64,000 bases of DNA, taken from contig NC_052621.1 in the NCBI RefSeq assembly GCF_016545825.1, forward strand, positions 17,782,910 to 17,846,909, read 5' to 3'. Positions 13,191-23,688 of this stretch are shown piece by piece. The notes under the pieces are model-generated. The model was not told the origin of the DNA, searched no databases, and saw nothing but the letters and a program-made list of their open reading frames with translations. Made by a program: the position numbers and the translations under genes. Within the stretch, counting starts at the first letter, position 1; every line of letters starts with the position of its first letter. Origin of the DNA: Eucalyptus grandis. Lineage: Eukaryota > Streptophyta > Magnoliopsida > Myrtales > Myrtaceae.

Positions 13191-13485
13191 AAGGATAATC
13201 AACTAAAAAATCATAAATTTATTGCATGATAGTCATTTATTCAGTCCTAAATTTTTCAGTTAAGCCAATTTAAATAAAATATTTTAACAATTTGTCAATA
13301 TAATCATTTCGGTCAATTTTGGCCGAAAATTATTCATATGAATACTAATCGACCTACGCAGCACGAAAGACCATATTAGAAAATCATCAAAAGATTTAAA
13401 GCTAAATTGGTTAAATTATAAGGTTTAGGATTGAATTTGCTAACATATAATAGGTTTAAGAATTTTTTGACAATCTTCCTCCAAT
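13191..13485. mobile_element. Short MULE-like MITE with TIRs
   Basis: An element of about 300 bp whose left arm (GGATAATCAACTAAAAAATC inward) and right arm (GGAAGATTGTCAAAAAATTC inward) are diverged inverted repeats of the type seen at 3532-4640. The flanks CCAATAACA and CCAATAGGG share six of nine bases, a possible decayed target duplication. It is non-coding. Confidence 0.5.
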
Positions 13486-13492
13486 AGGGGGT

Positions 13493-13578
13493 GATGGACC
13501 TTCAGGTCAGATCGAGACCTTCAACGTCTAATCCAAGGTAGAACATTGTTGACCTTTAAGATTAAAGGGCGGCCTTGG
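13493..13578 (+). repeat. Direct repeat, copy 2 of about 85 bp
   Basis: A diverged copy of 12994-13077 in the same orientation. It is followed at about 13640-13885 by another half of a MULE-like terminal repeat (ending in GGATAATTTTTCC), so this area is a mosaic of at least two related elements. Confidence 0.55.
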
Positions 13579-14814
13579 GCTAGCAAGAGCAAGAGAAAAA
13601 AAAAGAAGGATCAGGGAAAAAGAAAAAAAAGGAAAAGAGAAGAAAATAAAAAAGGAAATAACTAAATAATTCTATTAGAAATTAATTACATCAATGTCAA
13701 TCGTGCCATGTAAGACAACTAATATTCATGCCAGCAGTTTCGGCAAAAATTGCTGGATGTACTAAATTGGCAAAACGTGAAAAGTTTTATGACTTAATTA
13801 GCAAATTAAAAGATTTAGGACTACATTAACAAAAGCCTACTAGATTTATGATTTTTTGGATAATTTTTCCTATTACAAAAGGTTTTACACATAAGTATGT
13901 GTCTCAGCTTGCTAGAGATTCTCAATAACAAATTTATGTATGAGAGATTTCTCACACTTGGATCTGTAGTACCACGTGTAATCTAATCCATCAAAGACCC
14001 TAGAGGTCTTATTTACACAAAATCCAAATAGGGCTAACCGTTAGTCACACTCTGAACGACTAATTTTCGAGCATTGGCGAAGTCGGACGTCCGGACACAA
14101 AGGAGTCCGTTATCGGTGAAAAATGAGTCGGATGTTCAGAACACAAATGTTCGGATACCCAATTCGCTTTGGCCTCGCGGCCATCCCTGTTCTTCATGCG
14201 ATTTTTACTTTCCCTTTTTTCAATTTTTTTTTCAAGGCTATTTTTTTGGTTTTCTGGAAAAAGGTCTGCCTATTTTCTGATGGGGCGCCGCATGTCTCTA
14301 AATTATATTAGAAAAATATCATGTCGGCAATTTTCTGCTGCTCAAATTGGATGGAGTCGATAAAGATACCGGATCGATCAATTTAATAATTTTTGTATTT
14401 AATTATACTTTTCAAAAGTTTTAAGATTCGATTGAATTTTTTGATAAATTTTAAGACATCTTGTGCACTTATCCCTAATATAAATCAACTTCTAAAATAT
14501 TATTTACATATAACGGAACCTTTTATCTACATTTATCGGAACTGTACAATTATCTTTAGTCACATTAGATCTAGACCCAAATCAAATGTACATGGACTGA
14601 CCCAAATCAAATGTACATGGACCCCTTAAATTTTGTCAATCCCTGTACATTTTATATGATTCACTATTCACACCAACGGAATACCCCACGTTCATGTTCT
14701 TAGGGCCCTTAGGCAACTTAATATCGAGAGCGTGGAAGATATTTATGTTAGTGCATTCAACATCACGTGCAATTAGACTCATTAGATGGGTAGTTGGGTT
14801 TGAGTTCAAATATT
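13579..14814. other. Intergenic mosaic, no gene seen
   Basis: This begins with an orphan MULE-like terminal repeat (about 13640-13885). No gene is recognised afterwards. A 25-bp unit is tandemly duplicated at 14571-14622, both copies containing AAATCAAATGTACATGGA. Confidence 0.5.
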
Positions 14815-15340
14815 GTCCGGCTCAATAGATCAATTTAATCTGTTTTGACCTATTTGATTGCAATGCAAATTACGCACGATTAAATCATCAAATAGGTATG
14901 TCTGGTTAGGTTTGTGTTTGGGTCTAATATGGTATATCTCAATAAACTCATTAAACCCGTTTTGACCCATTAATCTAGTGACATATACCCGACCCATATT
15001 GCTTCCATATTCAACTAAATTTACAAAAAACTCAAACCCAAACTAAGGTAAAGTGCAAAGTAAGTAAGCGCGAAACCAAGCGATGACAATAGAAAATAAG
15101 AAGAGAGTCATAAAAATATGTTGGATCTAAGTAAGTTGTAAATCCATTTATGATCCATCTAACATTCATATTACATTTACTAATTTATTGTCCATTTAAT
15201 GAATATAATTAACTCATATAACATCACAGTCATCATATATGGTTTTTTTTTTTTTTTATCATACATCATATATGAGTTAAAGGATAGGTCTAAGACCCAT
15301 TTTGGACATATGTCACGACACGATCAATCTGGCTATGACC
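14815..15340. repeat. Dispersed repeat, inverted partner of 19075-19500
   Basis: Read forward, this stretch corresponds to the reverse complement of 19075-19500. Shared features include the block around GAGAGTCATAAAAATATG, a block around AAATCCATTTATGA, and Thr/Pro-poor AT sequence between them. The partner lies about 4 kb away. The family is unidentified; it is probably a non-autonomous DNA transposon or LTR fragment. Confidence 0.5.
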
Positions 15341-15569
15341 GTATCATATAAAAGCAACCAATTTTGACCAAGTCCTCTCTCTCCCGCATCCCACAGTTCT
15401 CAGCCCAACGCTTATCATGGCGTCTCGGAGATGGTACATACCATTATACTCCTTTTATGAAAATAAAATAAAATTGGAGGATTGTCATTTTGAGATCTCA
15501 TGTATATTATGTGGAGCTAAAAATTACTCAGCATCAGCATGAAAGAAATTCTAGATGATAGACAAGGTT

Positions 15570-16295
15570 AGTAACGGCATATTTGGTAATGTATCAAATG
15601 ATGCATATTTCTATTATTTTGTTTCTTGGAATAAAAATAGAACATAATTTCATTTGATAACATATTTGTTTCAGGGAATAAATTTGTTTTTGGGAATAAA
15701 TTTGGAACATAATTAAGATTTTTTTTTTTTTAAAGTAGCTTCTTTGTTTTTATGAACAATTCTAGAATCAAGCTTTTTCTTTTTTCTCTTTTCTTTTCTT
15801 TTTCTTCTTTCTCTAGCTAGTCGTTAACCTTGGCCATGGCTAGCAACCTCACCAGCCCTTGGCAAAGTTGAGCCTCGTTGACCCAAGCCTTGCCATGGTT
15901 GGGCAAGGCTTGGCCTAGCAAGCTTGGCCTCGCTACTCGCGTAGCCACCAATGAGGCTTGACCTCGCTCCTCGCCCAGCCATCAATGAGGCTTGACCTCT
16001 CGCTTAGCCTGCGAGATCGGCATCGCCCAACCATGGTGAGGCCAACCTTGTGATGGCTAGGTAAGGCTTGGGCCGATGAGACTCGGCCTTGTCGAGGGTT
16101 GGGGAGGCTCTCCCAAGGCTGGCAACTAACTAGAGAAAGAAGAAGAATAATAAAAGGAAAATAAAAAATGTTATAAAATTATTAAAAAAATAAAAAGAAA
16201 TTCTAAGTCATAAAAAAATGTGAGGGTCGTACCAAATGCATTTTTATTACGGAAATGGAAAATTTGTATAGTTACCAAATGTCTTTAAATGCTCA
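15570..16295. mobile_element. Non-autonomous element with GC-rich core
   Basis: The ends are inverted and similar (left around GGCATATTTGGTAATG, right inward around AGACATTTGGTAACTA), and the interior holds a GC-rich block (15830-16110) with repeated GCCTTG/CAAGGC motifs in both orientations. The core reads as imperfect palindromic repeats, not as protein. Similar end sequences with TTTGATAAC-type strings occur in the element at 20859-22311. Confidence 0.45.
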
Positions 16296-16329
16296 AAAAC
16301 TTATCTAGAGAACAAAAAAAAAAAAAAAT

Positions 16330-16860
16330 GTACATTTTTAAGTAAAAATTGTTTTTAGAAAAAGAATGGTTATTAAGAGCACACATGGTAATGCTCATAT
16401 TTTTTTGCTCTTCAAATGTAGTTTCTTGTTCTCGAGAACAAATTCTAGAAATAAGTTATTTTTTTCTTTTCTTTTTTCTTTTCTTCTTCTTTCTTATGGC
16501 TCATCGCCCCCACTATTGCTGCTTGTCGGCTGCCATTGTGTCATTGGTTGCTTGTTGTTGCCAGTCGCCGCGCCGCCGGCTACCATTGATAGCTAGGGGA
16601 GGAGAAAAAGAGAGGAAAAATAGAAAAAAATATTCTAAAAATTTATTAAAAATTAAAAGAAATTCAATGGCACAAAAACATTTATGGGTCATACCAAACG
16701 TATTCATGTTCTTTTTCTATTATCGAATATAAATTTTGCATAATTATTAAATACATTATTTTATTCAAAATTTTTTCTGGGGAATAGAAAAAAAAAAAAA
16801 CTATTTTTGAAAGGAAATTGTTTCCCCGAATAGAAATATTATCAAACAAGCCCTAAATAC
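16330..16860. repeat. Related non-autonomous element fragment
   Basis: AT-rich ends with GAATAGAAA-type strings and a short GC-richer middle (about 16500-16600). Its right end (ATTATCAAACAAGCCCTAAA) resembles ends of the neighbouring element family. The open frames here are low complexity. Boundaries are approximate. Confidence 0.4.
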
Positions 16861-17329
16861 ACCCTAAGCATTTCCAAGTCCCCTATTTCCTTTTCTTGGT
16901 AAATTCATTGGCAACTGGAGGACCCCCTTCTTCAGCATAGCTCAATTTTTTCTTCTCCACCTCCAATCCGTTCTCTCTATCGCAAAGCAAGTTTTCAGCA
17001 AATCGAAGAGTTGTCGAACGAACCTCTTCGCCGGAAATGCCAGACATAGAATTGAGACCAAAAATAAGAATTTCAAGAGGTCAGAAGTCATATTTTGAAG
17101 GAAATGGAGATCGTGAACTCATGCCCCCACACCAGGAGTGGGAGAAGCAACACGAGCAGAAGCAAGAATTTCACCAAAAATAAGAATTTCAAGAGGTCAT
17201 GAGTCATATTTTGTCTATGGACGAGAGGAGATCGTGCTCATGCCTAGCAAGACTGAGACGTTTCCCGGCGAGCTTGGTCCAGTTGAGTCGGGGGCAGGTC
17301 GCTTCGTCTACGTGTAAATAATATTATAT

Positions 17330-18200
17330 AAATTAATTAAATTAGATTTAAAATATTCAAAAATTTTAAAAATAAGAAAAATTTAAAAAAATTTAAAAAA
17401 ATTAAGAAAAATTTTAAAAATTAAGAAAAATTTTAAAATTTTAAAAATTTTAAAAATTAAGAAAAATTTTAAAATTTTAAAAATTAGAAAATTTTAAAAA
17501 ATTAAGAAAAATTTAAAAAATTAAGAAAAAATTTAAAAAAATTTAAAAAATTAGGAAAATTTTAATTTTTTTTTTAAATTAAGAAAATTTTAAATTTTTT
17601 AAAAATTAAGAAAAATTTAAAAAAAATAAAATTATAAAAAAGTTAAAAAAGGGGGTGGGAGGCCGAACGGGGCGGCCGACCCCGGCGGCTCCCTCACCGC
17701 CGCCACCGCCGCCGCCTCCCACCCCCCTTTTTTTAATTTTTTAAAATTAAAATTTTTAAAATTTTCTTATTTTAAAAATTTTTTTAAATTTTTAAAATTA
17801 AAGTTTTTAAAATTAAAATTTTTAAAATTTTCTTATTTTTTAAATTTTTTTTTTAATTTTTTAAAATTAAAATTTTCATAATTTTCTTTTTTAAAAAATT
17901 TTTGAAAATTTTTGAAAATTTTCTTATTTTTTAATTTTTTTAAATTTTTAAAATTAAAATTTTATAATTTTCTTTTTTTTTTTTTTAGTTTTTAAAATTT
18001 TCTTTTTTTTTAATTTTTAAAATTTTTTAAAATTAAAATTTTTAAAATTTTTTTTTTTTTTTAAATTTTTAAAATTTTTTAAAATTAAAATTTTTTAAAT
18101 TTTTTTTTTTAAATTTTTTAATTTTTTGAAATTGAAATTTTAAAATTAAAACTTTTTAACTTTTTTTTTTAATTTTTTTTTAATTTTTATGCGATTTGGA
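17330..18200. repeat. Large A-arm/T-arm inverted repeat with GC-rich core
   Basis: The left arm (17330-17650) is almost only A with short T and G interruptions; the right arm (17727-18200) is the T-rich counterpart. Between them is a GC-rich core (about 17651-17726), itself bounded by inverted GGGGGTGGGAGGC and GCCTCCCACCCCC. The whole could fold as a hairpin of roughly 870 bp. The right flank carries three CACTTAAGTG palindromes, linking it to the MULE-like elements at 25839-26803 and 56762-57630. Confidence 0.7.
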
Positions 18201-18272
18201 GCTCCGTGAGCCACGTAGCAAACAATAATAATAAAATATCCACGTAGATTTCCGCAGGGTCGCCGGAGGTGG

Positions 18273-18341
18273 CACTTAAGTGTCCCATTCGAAAAAAGTG
18301 GCACTTAAGTGTCAGTTTTGAAGTTATGGCGCACTTAAGTG
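18273..18341. repeat. Three spaced CACTTAAGTG palindromes
   Basis: The perfect 10-bp palindrome CACTTAAGTG occurs at 18273-18282, 18302-18311 and 18332-18341, with a period of 29-30 bp. Single copies sit in the terminal repeats of other elements, for example at 25882-25891. This looks like a repeated subterminal motif of one transposon family, possibly a transposase binding site. Confidence 0.65.
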
Positions 18342-18722
18342 TGGGCGTCTTCGAAGATTATGGAACGACTGTGGTGTACTTCTGCCCGAGATTGACAAAG
18401 ACAACTTTTTCTTCCACTCCTCCATGGAACTAAGGAGGTCCATAAAGGTTCGGAAGTCGACTTTCGAAGTCTTCTCTGGAAGGGATAGCCCACCAACTCC
18501 GCCACTCAGTAGAATGGCCGACTCACGGGCCTTATACAACAGTAAAATTGGAATGGATAAGGGGAGGTCATACAAACTCAATTCCTCGATTTTCTGGAGA
18601 AGGTAGTCTAAACGGAAACTCAATTAGGGATCCTGTATACATTCCTTAAAGAAATGAGATAGATGATGCCCAGAAAGAGTGCTGAAAAATTCAGAAGCAG
18701 GGGACTTATGAGCCTGAGCCAT
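18324..18722 (-). pseudogene. Unrecognised ORF fragment with one in-frame stop
   Basis: Reading leftward from an ATG at 18722, one frame runs about 130 codons. It starts MAQAHKSPASEFF, is interrupted by a single TAA at 18624-18626, and continues through YLLQKIEELSLYDLP and KTSKVDFRTFMDLLSSMEEW. Composition is protein-like, with charged and hydrophobic residues alternating in helix-like fashion. At its 3' end it runs into the CACTTAAGTG repeat block, so it may be gene cargo truncated by a transposon or a retroelement fragment. I do not recognise the family and assign no function. Confidence 0.35.
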
Positions 18723-19074
18723 CCTTCAGCATTTTGAAGAAAGAACCTAAAAACTTAAGAGAAAGAAAAGGACTCTTAAGGTAAAAACGGAAGGATTAAA
18801 GGGAAACAAGACCTTAGGAAGCAATCCAAACTTAAAGCGTATCAAAATCTACGGGCCTAGTCCATAATCTCAGGGCAAATTATATGGGCCTAGTCCAGAA
18901 CCACGTGACGGTACATCCGACACGACACGTGTCAAGGGTCCAAGTCTATTCAGAAAACCAAATCCAGCGCACAAAGCCTAATTATGGACTCACCATACAT
19001 CCATCACCGGACGTGGCCCTCGCGAATTTTGGAGTCCAAACAGCCCGAATATTAGATCCATCAAAATGAACCAT

Positions 19075-19500
19075 AAATCTTTTTTTTTTTTTAATCCATA
19101 TGGCTGTTAAATGAATTAGTTATTTTGAATTAATGAGTCATAAATGGATTTAACACAATATAAGTGTTAGATAAGTCATAAATATGTTTACAATTTACTT
19201 AAACCTCACATATTTCTATGACACTCTCTTCACTTTTTCTCGCATTTACTCGATCTCGTGCTCATTGACTACACATTCTCACCTCAGTTGACTAAGAGTT
19301 TTCATAGGTGAGTTAAAATATAAAATGTTTCTTTAATATGAATTGAGTTAGTATGAGCATACTCACTAAATTTGCATTGCATGGAAATAAATCAAAATGG
19401 ATTAAATGAGTCTATTGATAATTTATGACTTGACTCAACCTGACCCAACTCATCCATTTAGCGAGTCTATGGGTATAAACGGTCAAAGGTAGCAAAACCC
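19075..19500. repeat. Dispersed repeat, inverted partner of 14815-15340
   Basis: This is the reverse-complement relative of 14815-15340, with matching blocks around CATTTATGACTC and CTATGACACTCTCTTC. It is non-coding. Confidence 0.5.
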
Positions 19501-20858
19501 AATGTGCCAAACAAACTAGACCATGACATTGGGTTTTTAAAAAAAAACTATTCCCGAGAATAGAAATGTTACTAAACGTAACCTTACACATCATGCAAAT
19601 TTAGCAATCCACACCCGCTAGACTTGTACTTGACCCATATTTGACTTGACCTGGACTCTAATTCTTAGCACTTTTGCTTCTTAAATTGTTGCCTCTGAAA
19701 AATGGATAGCTCCATGAATTGGCTTGCCAAGTTGGTGAGGGAGCTCGGGTACATCGGTTGGGTTACAGACCGGGGAGTATAGTTGGTAGTGAGGTGAATG
19801 GTGGTGATTTTGCCTAGGTGACAAGCAATTTCTTATTTCTCATGAATCGGTTCACTGGCATCAATTGACCACATTAAGTTCCTACAAAGTGCAAGAAAAT
19901 ACTCATACATATGAATATATTGTACTTGTTCTAGCCTGGCCTAGCTGAGTCTTAATGTAATTTTATTCTTGAATGGACTATATAGTTGTAGTTTCCTCTT
20001 TTTTGCGGGAACTGTATGGTTTCCTCTTTAAAAGGTCTCCAAGTCTTAATACAATTTTCTATCAAAACGAGCACTAGATATCATTTGCAAACTTTAAATG
20101 CGAGAACCAGTCTGAATTTGTATTTCCATTGATTTCTGGTAGCTCTTAGATCAAAGTGTTCGAATGACAACGCTTATAAGATCACAAATTAGAACCCTTA
20201 TTAGTTCATGGTATAATTAAGTTCTAAAACTTGTTAGCATTTTCCATTTGTCAAGTTGGATAGATTTAATAGAAATACTTGATCACACAAACTCAACAAA
20301 TTTTAGAACTTGATTGCACTTTGTTAAAGTTCTAAAACTTAATTGCACTTCCAAGATAAGTTTTAGGATTTTAGTATATTTATCCATTGTCTCTATTATG
20401 CAAATGCTCGAAAGGTACACAAACAGATCTCCAACAAACAATCAAACACCTTTAATGTCCCTTCTTCACACCTGGTTCAGTTCTTGATTCAACCTAGAAA
20501 TTGGCTTATACCCTACGATCAAGAAGCAAAGCTAGAAGAACATGTAATCATTGTTGGGAAAATCTGGTTGGTCGCATGCCAATGATGCGACGCTAGACCG
20601 TTCCCGATTACGCAATCTAAATTATGGGTCCAAAGATGCATTTATGACTCATTTTAACATCTTTATAGCAACAATCACAGTGCACAAAATTTTTAGCTAC
20701 AATAATGTACATTTCATTTATTGGGTCCTGCAGTCAAAAAGATAGCGCGAGTATATGTAGATTATACAACAAAGGTACTAATATCTATTGTTATATTCTT
20801 GTTTTTATTTATAGACAGTTTACCACAATGAAAATTTTATCACATCCCCGAGTCTTTT
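19501..20858. other. Intergenic DNA with orphan terminal repeat
   Basis: No gene was seen. About 20205-20385 contains inverted, diverged arms rich in AGTTCTAAAACTT and TGATTGCACTT strings, resembling the terminal repeats at 42712-43455 and probably the remnant of a small element. The rest is unremarkable AT-rich sequence. Confidence 0.5.
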
Positions 20859-22311
20859 AGGGCGCGAATGATAAAATTTTTATTTTTCGATTTTTTTGTT
20901 TTTCTACTCTCCGGAACAAGTTTGGAACAGAAATCGGTTTGATAATGCAATTTGATTTATTTATTTCTTGAACAAATTTCTATTCCAGAAATAGGGAAAT
21001 CAAAAAAATTAGAAGCTGAAATTTTTAACTTCTCAGTTTCTGAAATAGAAATAACTTTTTTTTTGGTAAGGTAAAAATAGAAATTATTTTTTCTTTTCTC
21101 CATTTGGGCATCCTTCTTCGTTCACAGGCTTTTCTATTTGGGCGTTGTTTCTCCTTCTCCTCTCAACGCTTCAACCAATCCCTAGCGCTGTTGACTCCGA
21201 ACAACCTGTCCATCCTTATCGTCAACTCCGAATCCATCCTTCTTTCCACCGTTGACTCCAACGCCGTCACTGTCCTCTTGCCGGTCAGATCATCGCTCAT
21301 TTTGCCATCGCCGTCTTCAGACCATCCAATTTGCTCTAGTCGTTCCGTTGGACTTGCCTCCTCCATCCGTGTCCCCATTCGGATTTGGAATTCGCCTTCC
21401 TTCCTCTCCAATTCAAGGTCTTCCCCCCCCTCTCTCTCTCTCTACGCGGCGATTTGTTTGTTCTGTTTTCCTTGGTTGGGGTTTCGCTGTTCTTGGCCGT
21501 TCTTGCGCCGAGCTCGATTGATGCGTGTTGTGCTGCTATCTGGTGTCTCCGAGTTGCACATTGTTTGTTCTATTTTCCTTGGTTGGGGTTTCGCTATTCT
21601 TGGCTGTTCTTGCGCCCCGGTTTGAGGTGATCGCGGAGGGATCCTCAGATTGTGAAAGCCCAATGGCTTGGCTTGGATTGGATTGGGTTGTGGTTGTGTC
21701 GCCCAGGGGGTTCGGCATGTGTCAGTGTGGTTAGTGAATTGGTTTTGATGGGGACGCTTTGGTTCAAGTGCGACCATTTCTATTATTGTGTTATGAGTAA
21801 TTGCGTTCTTGTGTTCGATATTTCCTTTCCTGGCAAATGAGGAGCTTTGCATCCGCCTCAGATTGCTTAAGCTATGAAAAATAGCCTGGGGTTGGGATTG
21901 GGGAAGGTTGAGCTGATTTTGTACTCGATTTATATGGGTTTGGAGTGTGGTTTGTTTGTAGAACCCCCTTTTTTGGTTTACTAGAACACGGGTTTGGTTC
22001 ACCTTTTGTAATGTATTAGTATTATTTCGAATATTATTTTGTATTTGAGGATTTCCTATGTTATTTTAGTATTATTTGGACTATTATTTTGTATTTGAGA
22101 ATTTCCTATGTTGTTATCTAATCAATTTCTATTCCTAGAAATAAAAAATTTATTCTGTTATCAAACTGATTTTTGTTCCAAAATTAGAAAATTTGAGTCG
22201 TTATCAAACGGGTTTCTTTGCTCAGAAACTTGTTCAGGGAATAGAAATTGAGAAATCAATTTCTGAGCAGAAATCAATTTCTAGAAATAGAAATTTTGTT
22301 ATGTGCGCCCT
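20859..22311. mobile_element. Non-autonomous TIR element with UTR-like cargo
   Basis: The ends are inverted repeats: left AGGGCGCGAATGATAAAATT and right, read inward, AGGGCGCACATAACAAAATT. Both continue into arms with repeated GAAATTGATTTCT and TTTGATAAC motifs. Between the arms, 21090-22010 is much GC-richer and resembles a plant gene leader: CT-rich sequence, then TTGGTTGGGGTTTCGCT-type text. Open frames of up to about 180 codons exist on both strands, but none shows a domain. The cargo contains a 56-bp direct duplication (21454-21509 and 21561-21616) and a 50-bp tandem duplication (22018-22117). TTA lies beside each end, but the exact target duplication is ambiguous. Confidence 0.6.
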
Positions 22312-22599
22312 TTAGTGCATTGAGCTTATTTTTCCTCATTTGGTGGATGGTAGATTAGCTTGCTTTCTAACGAAATTACTGCGATACCCGACATTTATGA
22401 TAAAACACATTATAAAGTTTGATTTAGCTTAGTATTTTTATTAGCAAATGTTGCCACAAACGGGTGTGGTCATAACATTTATGCGCTTCCCAAAGGCCTT
22501 CTTTCTCAAACTTAATAATTTACACAGGCAGCCCATGTGTTGAAAGATTTTCTATGGCGAAAATGATTTGTTCGAGATACACATGACATGATGTCCTTA

Positions 22600-22845
22600 G
22601 AGATATTATTATTTATTCTTAACACTAAAAACTTTCTACTTCTCTATTTCTTTGTTCCTAAAAATAGGTTTAGAACAGAAATTTGTTTGATAACGCAATT
22701 TGATTTTTTTATTTCTGGAACAGATTTCTATTCCATAAATAGATTCAAAGAAGAAATCGAAATTAAAATTTTTAACTTCTCAATTTCTGGCCAGAAATCA
22801 ATTTCTATTCTAAAATTTTGTCATGCGCACCTTAAAAATGCACCC
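22600..22845. mobile_element. MITE related to the 20859-22311 element
   Basis: A short sequence with the same arm motifs (TTTGATAACGCAATTTGATT, AATTTTTAACTTCTCA, GAAATCAATTTCTATT) and a right end that reads inward AAGGTGCGCATGACAAAATT, close to the ends of the larger neighbour. It looks like a deletion derivative lacking cargo. Confidence 0.6.
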
Positions 22846-23688
22846 TAAAAGTGACAAAACGTTTATATGGTGTTTACGTTAATGTGATTATTTTTTAATT
22901 GATCACTTGAGTATAATAACTTTATTTTATAGTAATTTTGTATTTTCTAAGAGATTTTGTGAAAATTTTGTATTGAATAAAAAAGAAAGATAGGTCGAAA
23001 ATGTTACTTGAGTGATAAGATATTATCTATTGAAGTTCTGCCCCCTCAAACTCCTTGTAACAACATATTGCGGGAAACATTTTTTTAACAAAATTCACCT
23101 AAGTGACTTGAAATGTGGACAGTAAAAGTTATGACACTTGTGGTGGTGTTTATTTTTAAAAATTATGACACTTGAGTGATCGATTGAAAATTATGACATT
23201 TAATTGTGGTGTCTTTTCCTCTTGAACTGTCGAAGCCGATCCATGGAGTAGCGGCAAAAGTTCAAGATTCTTTGTTAGAGAACTAATTATGAGGCAAGGG
23301 TCAAATAGAGTTCACTTCTTTAAAATTTCTAAGCATACTCCTGCATCAACCAAAGAAAACACTAGCAAAATGAAATTTGCATTCTTCGACAAAGTTCGTT
23401 CGGAGCGTGTCTTTTTCAATCCCAAAAATTAGAGTCAAACGGGGCAGGAGAAAATTTCGTCTTCCTTACATTCTTGAGCGTGAAGCAAAAGCAACCCAAT
23501 CGAAATGGCTTCTCGCCATTGCCATCGAAAGTGGCAAAATTCGCTCTCTTTTCTTTAGCAGCTTTCCTTGACTCCATCTCCCTATTAAGACAGATTCCAA
23601 CGCAGCTTGTGTGCCCCATCGGTCGCTGAAACTAGCAAGCCCCAAACCCAACAAACCTTCAACGAGATAGCCCTTTTGTCCTCTCGAG
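22846..23688. other. Upstream region of the glycosyltransferase gene
   Basis: AT-rich up to about 23250, with ATTATGACACTTG-type repeats that may be small transposon remains. From about 23370 the composition becomes more balanced and probably includes the promoter and 5' leader of the downstream UGT gene. No TATA box at a convincing distance was identified. Confidence 0.4.

Noticed and set aside
21442..22002. 186-codon minus-strand frame and 173-codon plus-strand frame in the transposon cargo
   Set aside because: They overlap each other, span the internal duplications and resemble untranslated leader sequence; neither shows a known domain.
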